A stretch of DNA of 64,000 nucleotides, from contig NZ_CP095482.1 in the NCBI RefSeq assembly GCF_023028225.1, forward strand, positions 2,418,001-2,482,000, written 5' to 3'. Below the pieces are notes generated by a model. The model had not been told where the DNA came from. It saw only the letters and a program-made list of their open reading frames with translations, and made no database searches. Below, in pieces: positions 8,717 to 16,885 of this stretch (its first letter is position 1; every line of letters begins with the position of its first letter). The translations under genes and the position numbers were made by a program. Source of the stretch: Halorientalis litorea (lineage in GTDB: Archaea > Halobacteriota > Halobacteria > Halobacteriales > Haloarculaceae).

Positions 8717-9220
8717 ATGAACTACCGTGCCCTCCTCCCGGCCGGTGTCGCCGCTGCCGGGCTCGCCGCGGTCGTCGTCGGTATTCACACGGAACTGCTC
8801 CACTTCAGACCGATGTACGATTCGACCATCGTGACGGGGTGGGGTCGGGACCTGAACCACGAGGAGCGTCTCCTCGCCCGTCTGAGCGGACTCGCCCTCG
8901 TCGGCGCGCTCGCGTCGGCCCGCTGGCGACGGGCGGCCGTCCTCCCCCTCGCAGTCGGCGGCATCGTCCTGTTCTACGTCGGCCGTGCGGTTAGCTACTA
9001 CCTGACGCCCGAACTCTACACGGGCCTGCCGGTCGCAGGTGGTACGACGGGACGACGCGTCTTCGGTGCGGAACCGTACCTGCTCGCGCTGGGCGCGCTA
9101 CTGTTCGTCGGCGCGGCCGTCCTCGGCTACCGGCAAGCCGGCCTGTCGGCCACTGGTCCCGACCCGGACCACGACGCGACGGAGCAGTCGGTCGGCACCG
9201 GAACCGACCCGTCGCAGTGA
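8717..9220 (+). CDS. Four-helix membrane protein of unknown function
   Basis: 167 residues with about four hydrophobic segments (residues 5-25, 53-70, 74-93 and 120-142) and a polar C-terminal tail (GPDPDHDATEQSVGTGTDPS). I do not recognise a characterised family; similar proteins occur in other haloarchaea. The ATG at 8717 is the first that precedes a hydrophobic N-terminus; the longer frame upstream reads into the divergent gene. The short loop HTELLHFRPMYDSTIVTGWGRD is the most distinctive soluble part. The gene lies 76 bases upstream of hisF on the same strand, but nothing links it to histidine synthesis. Confidence 0.6.
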   Translation: MNYRALLPAGVAAAGLAAVVVGIHTELLHFRPMYDSTIVTGWGRDLNHEERLLARLSGLALVGALASARWRRAAVLPLAVGGIVLFYVGRAVSYYLTPELYTGLPVAGGTTGRRVFGAEPYLLALGALLFVGAAVLGYRQAGLSATGPDPDHDATEQSVGTGTDPSQ

Positions 9221-9296
9221 GGGCCGGCCCCCGGGCGGTGTCGCGGCACACGTGTCGGACTCCTTTTGAGAGCCGGCCGCGTACGCCCGGGTAGGA

Positions 9297-10112
9297 ATGA
9301 CCCTGACGAAGCGGATAATCCCGTGCATCGACGTGGACGTGGACGAGGACGGGAACCCGGCGGTGTACACGGGTGTCAACTTCGAGGACCTGCAGTACAC
9401 CGGCGACCCAGTGGAGATGGCCAAAAAGTACAACGAGGCCGGAGCCGACGAGTTCGTCTTTCTCGACATCACCGCCTCGGCCGAGGGTCGGGAGACGATG
9501 CTCCACGTCGTCGAGTCCATCGCGGACGAGGTGTTCATCCCGCTGACCGTCGGTGGGGGTATCCGCACGCGCGAGGACATCAAGGAAACGCTACGGGCGG
9601 GCGCGGACAAGGTATCTATCAACACCGGCGCGCTCGAACGCCCGGAACTCATCACGGAGGGGGCGAAGGCGTTCGGGAACCAGTGTATCGTCATCAGCGT
9701 GGACGCCCGCCGCAGGTACGACGAGCAGGGGGACCACTACGTCGACGTCGACGGCGAGTCCTGCTGGTTCGAGTGTACGGTCAAGGGCGGCCGCGAGGGC
9801 ACGGGCGTCGACGTGGTATCGTGGGCCGAGGAGGCCGAACGGCGCGGCGCGGGCGAGTTGTTCGTCAACTCCATCGACGCCGACGGCACGAAGGACGGCT
9901 ACGACATCCCGCTGACGACGGCCGTCTGTGACGCCGTCTCGACGCCCGTCATCGCCTCCTCCGGCTGTGGCGGCCCCGAAGACATGTACGAGGTGTTCAC
10001 CGAGGCGGGCGCGGACGCTGGCCTCGCGGCCTCTATCTTCCACTTCGGCGAGTACAGCATCCGCGAGACCAAGGAGTATCTCGACGAGCGGGGCGTCCCC
10101 GTTCGGCTGTAG
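9297..10112 (+). CDS. hisF: Imidazole glycerol phosphate synthase cyclase subunit HisF
   Basis: 271-residue TIM-barrel enzyme that closes the imidazole ring in histidine biosynthesis and releases AICAR, working with the glutaminase HisH. Catalytic aspartates are visible in IPCIDVDVD (near residue 11) and [11 protein letters not shown] (near 137). The phosphate-binding segments are LTVGGGIRT and the late [10 protein letters not shown]. Compared with bacterial HisF (about 255 residues) it carries small acidic insertions typical of haloarchaea. hisH is not adjacent. The following gene starts 2 bases after the stop, so the two are probably co-transcribed. Confidence 0.95.
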   Translation: MTLTKRIIPCIDVDVDEDGNPAVYTGVNFEDLQYTGDPVEMAKKYNEAGADEFVFLDITASAEGRETMLHVVESIADEVFIPLTVGGGIRTREDIKETLRAGADKVSINTGALERPELITEGAKAFGNQCIVISVDARRRYDEQGDHYVDVDGESCWFECTVKGGREGTGVDVVSWAEEAERRGAGELFVNSIDADGTKDGYDIPLTTAVCDAVSTPVIASSGCGGPEDMYEVFTEAGADAGLAASIFHFGEYSIRETKEYLDERGVPVRL

Positions 10113-10114
10113 CC

Positions 10115-10987
10115 GTGAAGTTCAGATGTACCTACTGCGGGAAGCCACACGAGCGCAACGACCCGCCCTGTGACAACTGTGGGCACAGCGAGTTCGAGAA
10201 GGCGGTCGTCCCGATGGCACCCGAAGCCGACGACGACGCGGCGACCACGTACGTTTGGGTCTGTACGGAGTGTGGTAACGACCACCCGAAGAACACGCCG
10301 CCGTGTGACCGCTGTGGGAGCGGTCCGCTCGAACGCCGCGAACAGACCTTCGACGAGGAGGCAGTCGTCTCGGAGATGCTCGACGAGACGAACGGTGACC
10401 GCTCGCCCAGCGCGGACGTGGGCTACCTCGACGTGCTCGACGCGAAACTCGTCCTCGGGTTCGTCGGCGTCGGTGCCCTCGTCGTCGTCCTCGCGCTGGG
10501 ATTCCTCGGCGTGGTGACTGTCCCGGGTATCACGCCACCGGGGCCAGTCCCGGGCAACGCGACGACTGCGAACGGCATCTCGCTGTCCGAGGTGGGGACG
10601 GCCTACGTCGCAGGGTTGAACGACCGCCGGACCGCCGAGGGCGGCGACGAACTCACGCGCGACGAGCAGTTGCGGGACGCGGCGACGTACATCAACCAGG
10701 AGCGGGTGCGGGCGACCTACGATAACGGTGACGGGCCAGCGGGCGACCGGGTGCGCTCGGAACTCGGTGACGCCTGTGGCGACGTGACGCCTTCGCTCGT
10801 GCAGTTCTCGACGGCGTCGCCACTCGGTGAGGGGTCGGCCGACACGACGGCGACGGACTTCGCCGAGGAGTTGCTCGCCGCCCCGGACGCACCGGACCCG
10901 ACGATTGCGGCGGAGCGGGGGCTCACCGGAGTCGATGTCCACGCCGGACCGGACGGGCGCGTGTTCGTCGCCCAACTGGTCTGCTAG
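10115..10987 (+). CDS. Double zinc-ribbon, transmembrane, CAP-like domain protein
   Basis: 290 residues starting with GTG. The N-terminus has two zinc-ribbon-like modules with the same pattern: CTYCGKPHERNDPPCDNCG (5-23) and CTECGNDHPKNTPPCDRCG (about 51-69). A single transmembrane helix follows near residues 115-138. Outside it lies a CAP/SCP-like domain of about 130 residues (YVAGLNDRRTAEGGDELTRD) with a cysteine near 224 and a C-terminal ...LVC. The modules imply cytoplasmic zinc ribbons and an external CAP-like domain. It begins 2 bases after hisF, so it shares that transcript. Function unknown; the domain calls are by eye. Confidence 0.7.
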   Translation: MKFRCTYCGKPHERNDPPCDNCGHSEFEKAVVPMAPEADDDAATTYVWVCTECGNDHPKNTPPCDRCGSGPLERREQTFDEEAVVSEMLDETNGDRSPSADVGYLDVLDAKLVLGFVGVGALVVVLALGFLGVVTVPGITPPGPVPGNATTANGISLSEVGTAYVAGLNDRRTAEGGDELTRDEQLRDAATYINQERVRATYDNGDGPAGDRVRSELGDACGDVTPSLVQFSTASPLGEGSADTTATDFAEELLAAPDAPDPTIAAERGLTGVDVHAGPDGRVFVAQLVC

Positions 10988-10989
10988 AG

Positions 10990-11274
10990 TCAGGCCGCGC
11001 CTTGGTAGGCGTCCCGGAAGTCGGCCGCCTTGTCGATGACACGCTCGGCACCGTCTTCCAGTGCGTCCAGTGCGTCCACGTCTTCCTCGGTCTTGATGGT
11101 GAGAATCGGTTCCGTCTGTCCCCCGGACTGCTCGGGGTTCACGTCGTAGGTGGCGGCCTCGACGCCGTCCATCTCCAACAGCGCGCCCTTCAGGACGTTC
11201 ATGAACGTGTGGTCCTCGCCCGCGATTTCGATAGAGAGTTCGGTGTCGGTGTTCTCGATGACCCGCAGTTCCAT
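10990..11274 (-). CDS. rpo11: RNA polymerase subunit Rpo11 (RpoL)
   Basis: 94-residue archaeal RNA polymerase subunit L, the counterpart of eukaryotic RPB11 and of the alpha N-terminal domain. It pairs with Rpo3 to start polymerase assembly. The hallmark is [21 protein letters not shown] (residues 11-31, trimmed), followed by the beta sheet with [22 protein letters not shown] chose the ATG at 11274 ([10 protein letters not shown]). An ATG two codons earlier is possible; a longer open frame to 11346 is not conserved. Its stop lies 3 bases from the end of the convergent zinc-ribbon gene. Confidence 0.93.
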   Translation of the reverse strand: MELRVIENTDTELSIEIAGEDHTFMNVLKGALLEMDGVEAATYDVNPEQSGGQTEPILTIKTEEDVDALDALEDGAERVIDKAADFRDAYQGAA

Positions 11275-11429
11275 ACCCATCACCTGACCCTTGGCGGCAT
11301 TGAAGGTTACGAAGCCGACACTCGCGGGCGCGAGCGTCGTCGCCACGGCCGCGTGCAGTCCGTCCCCTCTCGTCCGGACGGGCCGCCGGGTAGCAGTACG
11401 CTTTTGAGTCGCCGCGCCCGAATGTGCGT

Positions 11430-11624
11430 ATGCGCGAGGACCTGATGGACATCATCTGCTGCCCACTCGACAAGCACGACCTCGAACTGGAGACGATTCG
11501 GGAGGACGACGACGAGATACTGGAGGGTCGACTGGTCTGTACGGAGTGTGGCGAGGCGTACCCGATAGAGGACGGCGTGCCGAACCTCCTGCCGCCGGAC
11601 ATGCGCGAGGGGTCCCCGGCGTAA
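11430..11624 (+). CDS. trm112: Trm112-like methyltransferase partner
   Basis: 64-residue zinc-ribbon-like protein. It begins [20 protein letters not shown] and has a second cysteine pair, [19 protein letters not shown], which is the Trm112/YcaR arrangement. Archaeal Trm112 binds and activates several methyltransferases that act on tRNA, rRNA and release factor. The four cysteines at about 11, 12, 35 and 38 would bind zinc. Two start codons are possible: ATG 11430 (chosen) and GTG 11424, which adds two residues. It stands between rpo11 on the opposite strand and an unrelated membrane protein gene 42 bases downstream. Confidence 0.85.
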   Translation: MREDLMDIICCPLDKHDLELETIREDDDEILEGRLVCTECGEAYPIEDGVPNLLPPDMREGSPA

Positions 11625-11666
11625 CCGCCCTGAACCTTTTTCTCCCCGCCACGCGCACTGTCGTCC

Positions 11667-12227
11667 GTGCCCGATACGCTACCCGTGCATCTCAACCAGC
11701 GGGACCTCCACTCGCTCGAGGTGCCGGACGCCTTCGAGACGGACGACTCGTTCGTCCTCGCCGTCCGAAACCACGGTGAGGCGTCTAGGGTTCACGTCCA
11801 CTTAGACGACGGACTCTCGGAGATAGCGGCCGTCGAGGCGACGAACCACTACGTCCGGGCCAACGAGACGGCGGAGATTCCCGTCGCAGTGCACGGTGCC
11901 GGACCGGTCCGCGGAAAGATAAAAATCGTCTCGGGCTACGGTGCGGTCACTCGCTGGGTCGACGTTCGCGTCACCGAGTCCGACGACGACACCGGCGTCG
12001 AGGTGGACGAGGAACTCGGCAAGCCACAACCGGAGCGGTACGAGTCCGGGCCGAGAGAGCAGTCTCCACTCGCCGACCGACCGACCCTGCCGCTCCTCGT
12101 GTTCGCTGCCGTCGCCCTCGCCCTCGCGCTCGGTGCGGCCGTCCTCGTCGACAACCTCCTCGTCACCGTCGGTGCCGTCGCCGTCGTCGTCGCCGTCTTC
12201 GTGGCCGGTTTGACGCTGTTCCGGTAG
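11667..12227 (+). CDS. Haloarchaeal two-helix membrane protein (DUF7524-like)
   Basis: 186 residues starting with GTG. The first 115 residues form an immunoglobulin-like beta domain (HLNQRDLHSLEVPDAFETDD, then VRANETAEIPVAVHG and VSGYGAVTRWVDVRV). A charged linker and two adjacent C-terminal transmembrane helices (about 138-158 and 163-184) follow. No signal peptide is seen, so the domain may face the cytoplasm with a C-terminal hairpin anchor. It matches a conserved haloarchaeal family of unknown role; the DUF number is from memory. A short AT-rich stretch CTTTTTCTCC lies about 30 bases upstream. Confidence 0.6.
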   Translation: MPDTLPVHLNQRDLHSLEVPDAFETDDSFVLAVRNHGEASRVHVHLDDGLSEIAAVEATNHYVRANETAEIPVAVHGAGPVRGKIKIVSGYGAVTRWVDVRVTESDDDTGVEVDEELGKPQPERYESGPREQSPLADRPTLPLLVFAAVALALALGAAVLVDNLLVTVGAVAVVVAVFVAGLTLFR

Positions 12228-12238
12228 CCGCTGGACGT

Positions 12239-13330
12239 TCAGTCGCCGTTCTCTTGTTCCGTTGGGACGCCACAGAGGTTCCCGTCGTCGTCGAACAGTT
12301 TCGCACGCAAGTAGCGGGTCCGGTAGCGGTTCGCGCCGTCGTACACGTCGGCCTCGCGTATCTCGTCCGTCCGGCCGTCGGCGACGGCGTCGACGATGTC
12401 TTCGAGTTGCTCTTTCTCGCTCGGCGTCAACTCGAACTCGTAGGTCCGTGACTGCTCGCCTTCGAGTTTCGTCCACTGGCGTGCCGCCGCGACGACCAGC
12501 GAACAGGGTTCCCGACAGGGGAACGTCCCGTCGCCGCCGTCCACGTCGAGGTCGGTGTCCTCGTCGTACTCCCACTCGCGCCGCTTCAGACACTGTGAGT
12601 CGGCACAGCAGGCCTCGGCGACCCGGTCGACGTGGTCGTGGCCGTCCTGTCGGTCCCACGTCTCGATGACGCCGTAGATACCGGTCTGGCGTTCGACAGT
12701 CTCGTGCCAGTGGGTCACGTCGAGTTCGCCCTCGCGCTCTTGGTACCAGTTCGCTATCGTCGCGGGGTAGAGGAACTCGACCACTTCGACGGCGTCGGTC
12801 GGTCCGAGGTCGGGGTAGTGCCACCCGGTCTGGAGCGTCGGTGCGGTCTTCAGCGGCCGATAGCGGCCGTCGTCGTCGTGTTTCGCCAGCGTCCGGGCGT
12901 CGAGCGAGTCCTCGTACTGCTCCAACTCGGCGGCGTCCGTCCCGGTGTCGTCCACGTGACGGACGTGGTACGTGCGGTCACCGTCCACGCGTTCGACGGT
13001 GAGGTGGAGTTGTCCCCACTCCCGGGTCAGACCCTCGCTGAGCGCGTCGTCCCGTTCGGGCACCGACCGCTCGTCGGCCGCTTCGAGCCATCGGAGGAAC
13101 GCACGGCGCGCCTCGCCTCGCGGGGCGCGGTCGGTCCAGAACAGCCAGTTGGTGACGTACGCCTCGTGGTCGGCGGCGACTGCCCGGAACTCCGCCTCGG
13201 TGAGGCCCGCACGCTCGGTGTCGGGAGTCTCGAACGTGTAGCCCTCGTCGGTGGTCGTCGCCCGTAGCCCGTCGCACTCCACACCGTCGGCCGCGGCGTC
13301 GAGGAGACGCTCTACCGCCCGTTCGGTCAT
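12239..13330 (-). CDS. DR2241-family iron-sulfur protein
   Basis: 363 residues, soluble and acidic. A cysteine cluster in the middle (EACCADSQCLKRREWEYD, then GTFPCREPCSLVVAAARQW, about residues 246-290) matches the Fe-S region of the DR2241 family. In Deinococcus radiodurans that region is fused to a CbiX-type chelatase. Here the chelatase gene cbiX lies separately 2.3 kb away on the same strand. A role in tetrapyrrole metal handling or in cluster-dependent cobalamin/siroheme chemistry is inferred from this context only. The start ATG at 13330 follows an A/T box GTTTATTC about 25 bases upstream on this strand. Confidence 0.7.
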   Translation of the reverse strand: MTERAVERLLDAAADGVECDGLRATTTDEGYTFETPDTERAGLTEAEFRAVAADHEAYVTNWLFWTDRAPRGEARRAFLRWLEAADERSVPERDDALSEGLTREWGQLHLTVERVDGDRTYHVRHVDDTGTDAAELEQYEDSLDARTLAKHDDDGRYRPLKTAPTLQTGWHYPDLGPTDAVEVVEFLYPATIANWYQEREGELDVTHWHETVERQTGIYGVIETWDRQDGHDHVDRVAEACCADSQCLKRREWEYDEDTDLDVDGGDGTFPCREPCSLVVAAARQWTKLEGEQSRTYEFELTPSEKEQLEDIVDAVADGRTDEIREADVYDGANRYRTRYLRAKLFDDDGNLCGVPTEQENGD

Positions 13331-13421
13331 ATCCGATTCGAGGGACGCCAGCCGAATAAACTCGCCCCTTCGGTCCGAACACCGGCCGACGACTGCTTGT
13401 GGTATTTAAACTTTTGGGCCA

Positions 13422-13438
13422 CTTTCCGGGTCGGAAAG
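13422..13438. promoter_or_regulatory. Operator-like inverted repeat next to a TATA box
   Basis: CTTTCCG GGT CGGAAAG: perfect 7-bp arms with a 3-bp spacer, 11 bases from the box TATTTAAA (13403-13410). For the minus-strand DR2241-type gene it would sit upstream of the promoter; for a plus-strand transcript it would cover the start site. The symmetry and location suggest a binding site for a dimeric regulator. Confidence 0.5.
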
Positions 13439-13457
13439 CCTCGACGCCGGTTTACAT

Positions 13458-13505
13458 GGATAGGGCATCTACGAGAAGTTGCGTGGCACGTCGCCCGGTC
13501 TATCC
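13458..13505 (+). ncRNA. Possible small structured RNA
   Basis: GGATAG at 13458-13463 can pair with CTATCC at 13500-13505, with an inner GGC/GCC pairing at 13464-13466 and 13493-13495. The element begins about 25 bases after the likely transcription start set by the box at 13403. It is a weak suggestion of an RNA in a non-coding region; it could equally be part of a leader. Confidence 0.2.
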
Positions 13506-13711
13506 GGGGCCATGCCCGCCCGTCTCCGTTTCGGCCCTCCACCGACGGTCCCCGGTAGACACGGTTGGTCACCCGACCACGCACCCCTCCCACCTGCCTT
13601 TCGATACCTCGCCACGCTTCCCTCCGACCACGGCCTCGTCCCGGCCGAGCGGCTGGCCTGTCAATCTCGAAACGACTATGTGACTGCTCTCTAACCAACC
13701 GTCAACGACCG

Positions 13712-14905
13712 ATGCCGTCCGTCTCCTTCCCCGCCGGGCGCACGGTCCTCACCCTCGTCGGCGTGACACTCGTCGGGACCGTCCTCGTTCTGGGTCTGTG
13801 GTTTCCGGGGGCCGCGAGCAGTACCGACAGCACGCCGCTCGGGACGAACGCTTCCGAACGGTACGCCGCACTCGACGGCCTCGACGCGACGGAGACGACA
13901 GTCATCGAGCACGGCGACGAGCGGCGTCGAACCGTCGCGCACGTCTCCCTCCGGCCCGGGACCGGGAAGCAACGGACGGTGATTACGCACGGCCCGAGTC
14001 GACGATACGAGCGGCGTGTCTCGAACGGGACGGTCCTCTGGCTCTACGACCGCGACGGGAACACCGCGACGATGCTTCCGCTCTCGCCCGACACCGACGC
14101 GACGAGTCGGGGTGCCCGCATCGAGCGACTGTTTACTCGACTGAACGTGACCGACCCCGACGAGACGACTGCGGTTCCGGTGACGCCGGGCGTCGACCCG
14201 CTCCCGGTCGTCCCTCACTCCGGGGCGGGTCCGCCGGTGTCGGAATCAGTGACTGGCTCTGCCAATCACGGCGTCAGCTACAACGGGACTGCGAGCGTTG
14301 ACGGCCGGGAGACGTACGTCCTCCGTCTCACTTCGGCCGCCTCGTCGGGGTACGAGCAGACGCTGTGGGTCGACACGGAACACTTCTTCCCGCTGAAACA
14401 CCGCACCGCGTGGACGGACGACGGCGAGCGCGTCACCGTGACGACGACGTACACGAACGTCACCTTCGACCCCGGCCTCTCGCCGGAAACGTTCCAGTTC
14501 GACCCGCCCCGGAACGCCACCGTCGAACGTCCGCCGACGCCGGAGGTGACGACCCACGGGAGCATCGCCGCGCTCCGGGCCTCGACCGACATCTCGGTCC
14601 CCGACCCCGACCTACCGGCGACGTTCGAGTTGGTGTACGCGTCACAGACGACCGGAAAAGCCCGCGGTGTCGGCCTCCAGTACGTCAACGCCACGTCGAC
14701 GCTCTCCGTCGCCAAGTACAACCTCACGTATCCGGTGCGTGGCGGGGACAAGCGGGTGACCGTCGCGGGACGGGAAGCGGTGCTGTCGCTCGGTTCGACC
14801 GTCTCCGTCTCGTGGAACTGCCCGGCCTACCGGTACACGGTCCGGGGGTCGGGCGTCTCGCGCGAGCGCGTCCTCGCTGTGGCGGAGTCGGTCGCCTGTA
14901 GTTAG
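13712..14905 (+). CDS. Exported LolA-like/DUF-type protein with N-terminal anchor
   Basis: 397 residues. The N-terminus carries one hydrophobic segment (TVLTLVGVTLVGTVLVLGLWF, about 10-30) and no lipobox, so it is a signal anchor or a cleaved signal. The external part is Thr/Asp-rich and resembles LolA-type outer-membrane-lipoprotein carrier or sporulation-type DUF4367 folds found in haloarchaea: repeated beta strands such as ETYVLRLTSAASSGYEQTLW and LWVDTEHFFPLKHRTAW. The C-terminal segment GREAVLSLGSTVSVSWNCPAYRYT has a second beta domain. The ATG at 13712 is the first that gives a signal sequence. The stop overlaps the convergent gene by 3 bases. Specific role unknown. Confidence 0.65.
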   Translation: MPSVSFPAGRTVLTLVGVTLVGTVLVLGLWFPGAASSTDSTPLGTNASERYAALDGLDATETTVIEHGDERRRTVAHVSLRPGTGKQRTVITHGPSRRYERRVSNGTVLWLYDRDGNTATMLPLSPDTDATSRGARIERLFTRLNVTDPDETTAVPVTPGVDPLPVVPHSGAGPPVSESVTGSANHGVSYNGTASVDGRETYVLRLTSAASSGYEQTLWVDTEHFFPLKHRTAWTDDGERVTVTTTYTNVTFDPGLSPETFQFDPPRNATVERPPTPEVTTHGSIAALRASTDISVPDPDLPATFELVYASQTTGKARGVGLQYVNATSTLSVAKYNLTYPVRGGDKRVTVAGREAVLSLGSTVSVSWNCPAYRYTVRGSGVSRERVLAVAESVACS

Positions 14906-15210
14906 GGCCGCTGGTGTAGCGAGTACGCGATGAAGAGGACGCCGAGGAACTGGATAGCCCGCGTCACGAGGGTCAGCGGTCGGTCGTAGACCAGCGGGAG
15001 GAGCCCCTGCCGGAGGAGGACCGACCCGACGAACGCGAGGACGAAGGACACGGCAGTCAGCAGGAACAGCCCGACGGCGAGGAACTGCATCGGTCTGCTC
15101 CGGTTGCGGCGGAACCCACGGTAGGCCTGATAGCCGACGTAACTCCCCACGACTGTCGAGCCGAACGCGAGGGTGACGATGGCCCAGTCGAGGAGTGCAG
15201 TCCCGAGCAT
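14902..15210 (-). CDS. Three-helix membrane protein paired with an HTH regulator (DUF7521-like)
   Basis: 102 residues with three transmembrane helices (about 8-28, 45-67 and 78-97) separated by the basic loop YRGFRRNRSRPMQ. It lacks known catalytic motifs. The ATG at 15210 lies 2 bases after the stop of the upstream HTH gene, so both are on one transcript. Such HTH plus three-helix membrane pairs recur in haloarchaea, and I infer a membrane-signal and regulator partnership. An ATG six codons earlier overlaps the HTH stop and is also possible. Confidence 0.6.
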   Translation of the reverse strand: MLGTALLDWAIVTLAFGSTVVGSYVGYQAYRGFRRNRSRPMQFLAVGLFLLTAVSFVLAFVGSVLLRQGLLPLVYDRPLTLVTRAIQFLGVLFIAYSLHQRP

Positions 15211-15212
15211 GG

Positions 15213-15584
15213 TCAGAGGTTCTCCCACATCTCGGTGAATCGGTCTGCGGTGTCGGTCTCGTCCTCGCCCGGGAAATCCGCGCGGGAGACGCGCTCGATG
15301 GTCCCCTCGTAGCCGCCGTCTTCGAGGTCCATCGAGAACTCCGAGAGCGTCGCGGAGTACATCTTGTGGTGGCTGCCGGTGAGGTCTACGCGCGTGCGCT
15401 CCTCGAGGAGGTCGTACTCCTGCAGTCGCTCGACCCGGCGGTAGATGGTCGGGAGGGACGCGTCACACTGTTCTGCGAGCTGTTTGGCGGACATGGGTTC
15501 GACGCTCGTCGCGGCGAGGATAGAGCGGGCGTACTCATCGCTGAGGAGGTCGAGGACCTCGGCCAACTCCCAATCCTCACTCAC
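15213..15584 (-). CDS. Winged-helix transcriptional regulator (ArsR-like)
   Basis: 123 residues starting with GTG. A winged-helix DNA-binding domain covers residues 1-80: helices ELAEVLDLLSDEYARSIL, MSAKQLAEQCDASLPTIYRR and the wing YDLLEERTRVDLTGSHHKMY. The acidic C-terminal part may bind a partner. There is no metal-binding cysteine pair as in ArsR/SmtB sensors. It is followed 2 bases later by a three-helix membrane protein. A TATA-like box TTATTTAAAC is centred about 28 bases before the GTG, so the message is probably leaderless. Confidence 0.85.
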   Translation of the reverse strand: MSEDWELAEVLDLLSDEYARSILAATSVEPMSAKQLAEQCDASLPTIYRRVERLQEYDLLEERTRVDLTGSHHKMYSATLSEFSMDLEDGGYEGTIERVSRADFPGEDETDTADRFTEMWENL

Positions 15585-15607
15585 GGTTCGACAGACGACC
15601 GGCTAGC

Positions 15608-15618
15608 GTTTAAATAAC
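15608..15618 (-). promoter_or_regulatory. TATA-like box of the HTH/membrane-protein pair
   Basis: On the minus strand GTTATTTAAAC is centred about 28 bases before the GTG at 15584. It is one of the clearest A/T boxes in this GC-rich stretch. Confidence 0.55.
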
Positions 15619-15649
15619 AGCCGTCGGTTTCCGGGTCTGAAAAACGCGG

Positions 15650-16531
15650 TCAGTCACCGACGGCGGACTCGCCGCTACTCGTTCGCTCGCGGACCCGCTC
15701 GATGGCGTCGTCCACGTCGGCCCCGGCATCGGCGGCACGTTCGAGTATCACGTCGGCCATCAGTGCCTCCGTGCCGACCGCACCCGAGTACCAGACACGG
15801 TGACCGTCGACTTCGGCGGGCGTCTCCCACCCCGTCCGGTAGTCGTCGGTCAGCCCCATGTCCTCGGGAATGTCCTCGTTCGTGTGGTAGCCATCCGCAA
15901 TGAACAGCGGGACGACGACGATGTCCTCGCTCTCGAAGAAGTCGGTCACGTCGTCGACTTCCGGGTCTTCGTCCATGTAGAGCGGCCGCACCTCGTCGAA
16001 GCGGTCCATCGCGCGGATGCGGTCGGCGTGGTACTCGATGGCCTTCGCCGAGTTCTCGTTGCGCTCGGTGCCGTGGCCGACGACGGCGAGGCCGAACCCG
16101 TCGCCCACGTCCGGGTCGCCGGTCACGGACTCGGCGCGCTGGACGATGACGTCGCTCATCGCGTCGTGGGTGCCGACCGGCCCGCAGTAGTGGACGGTCT
16201 GACCGGTATCGGCGGCAGTGAGCGTGGCGTGGGTGGCGGAGGTGCCGTCCGACTCCCACGCGTTCTCGTCCCACTCCTCCAAGCGCAACTCCCGAGGGAT
16301 GACCTGTTCGGTGAAGTACCCCTCGCTGATGAACAGGGGAACGACGTACACCTCCTCGGCGTCGACGGTCCGCAACACTTCGCGGAAGGACGGTTCTTCC
16401 TTCCAGAACCCCTCACGAACCTCCGCGAACGCGTCGGCGGCGCGGACGGTGTCGGCGTGGGCGAACGTCGGCGCGCTCGACCCGGCGTTGAGGTGTGACC
16501 CGTGAGCGACGACGACTATAGCCTCTTCCAT
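15650..16531 (-). CDS. cbiX: Sirohydrochlorin ferro/cobaltochelatase CbiX
   Basis: 293 residues, two CbiX/CbiK-like halves. The N-terminal half begins AIVVVAHGSHLNAGSS, with the catalytic His in AHGS. The second half repeats the motif as GLAVVGHGTERNENSAKAIEYH (shortened: VVGHGTERNEN). Each half continues with a metal-binding segment, VVPLFISEGYF and VVPLFIADGYHTNEDIP. This is the long two-domain form rather than the short archaeal CbiXS. It inserts a metal into sirohydrochlorin for cobalamin or siroheme. A DR2241-type Fe-S protein is encoded 2.3 kb away and a small Cys-rich protein directly upstream. Confidence 0.93.
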   Translation of the reverse strand: MEEAIVVVAHGSHLNAGSSAPTFAHADTVRAADAFAEVREGFWKEEPSFREVLRTVDAEEVYVVPLFISEGYFTEQVIPRELRLEEWDENAWESDGTSATHATLTAADTGQTVHYCGPVGTHDAMSDVIVQRAESVTGDPDVGDGFGLAVVGHGTERNENSAKAIEYHADRIRAMDRFDEVRPLYMDEDPEVDDVTDFFESEDIVVVPLFIADGYHTNEDIPEDMGLTDDYRTGWETPAEVDGHRVWYSGAVGTEALMADVILERAADAGADVDDAIERVRERTSSGESAVGD

Positions 16532-16580
16532 GGATGCGTGTACGGGGACAGCGGCCTTAGGAACTTCGTCTCCGCCCTCG

Positions 16581-16727
16581 TCAGTCCCCCTCCGTGAACG
16601 GGCAGGTCATCCCGGGGTTCTCGGTGAACTCGCCGACGAGTGCTTGGCCGAACTCGTGGCCACAGGCGTTGCTTACGTCTTTGCGATGCGGGCAGTCCGT
16701 CGCGCAGTCTGGTAGTGAGTCGGTCAT
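16581..16727 (-). CDS. Small cysteine-rich protein next to cbiX
   Basis: 48 residues: MTDSLPDCATDCPHRKDVSN at the start, then ACGHEFGQALVGEF and MTCPFTEGD. Four cysteines (8, 12, 22, 42) and two histidines (14, 24) could bind a metal ion. It is too short for a known enzyme. It lies 49 bases upstream of cbiX on the same strand and likely shares the transcript, so a metal-related role is possible but not shown. The ATG at 16727 fits the composition; a longer frame to 16772 is possible. Confidence 0.55.
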   Translation of the reverse strand: MTDSLPDCATDCPHRKDVSNACGHEFGQALVGEFTENPGMTCPFTEGD

Positions 16728-16885
16728 GGTTGTGGTGTCCGGCCGTCCGAACTCCCGGACGACCGCTGACATCTGATGTGGTAGGGAGTATCATCCATAG
16801 CCTCCCGCCCACAGTCCTGTGGGCCTTTATTACCCCCGCTCCGCGACCCCCTGTGTTTTTCTCGCCGGGCGACCCCGCAACGGGT

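Larger units (their letters stand above)
13331..13711. other. Divergent intergenic region without a gene
   Basis: About 380 bases between two divergent genes. Open frames here have ordinary third positions and many rare codons, so I see no coding sequence. It holds a strong A/T box GGTATTTAAAC at 13401-13411, readable on both strands, and a 17-bp inverted repeat next to it. A foldable segment at 13458-13505 lies downstream. No tRNA, SRP RNA or RNase P signature was recognised. Confidence 0.6.

Noticed and set aside
13399-13683. Open frame in the non-coding region upstream of 13712
   Set aside because: Starts inside the TATA box, uses rare codons such as AGG, AGA and TTT, and lacks third-position GC bias.
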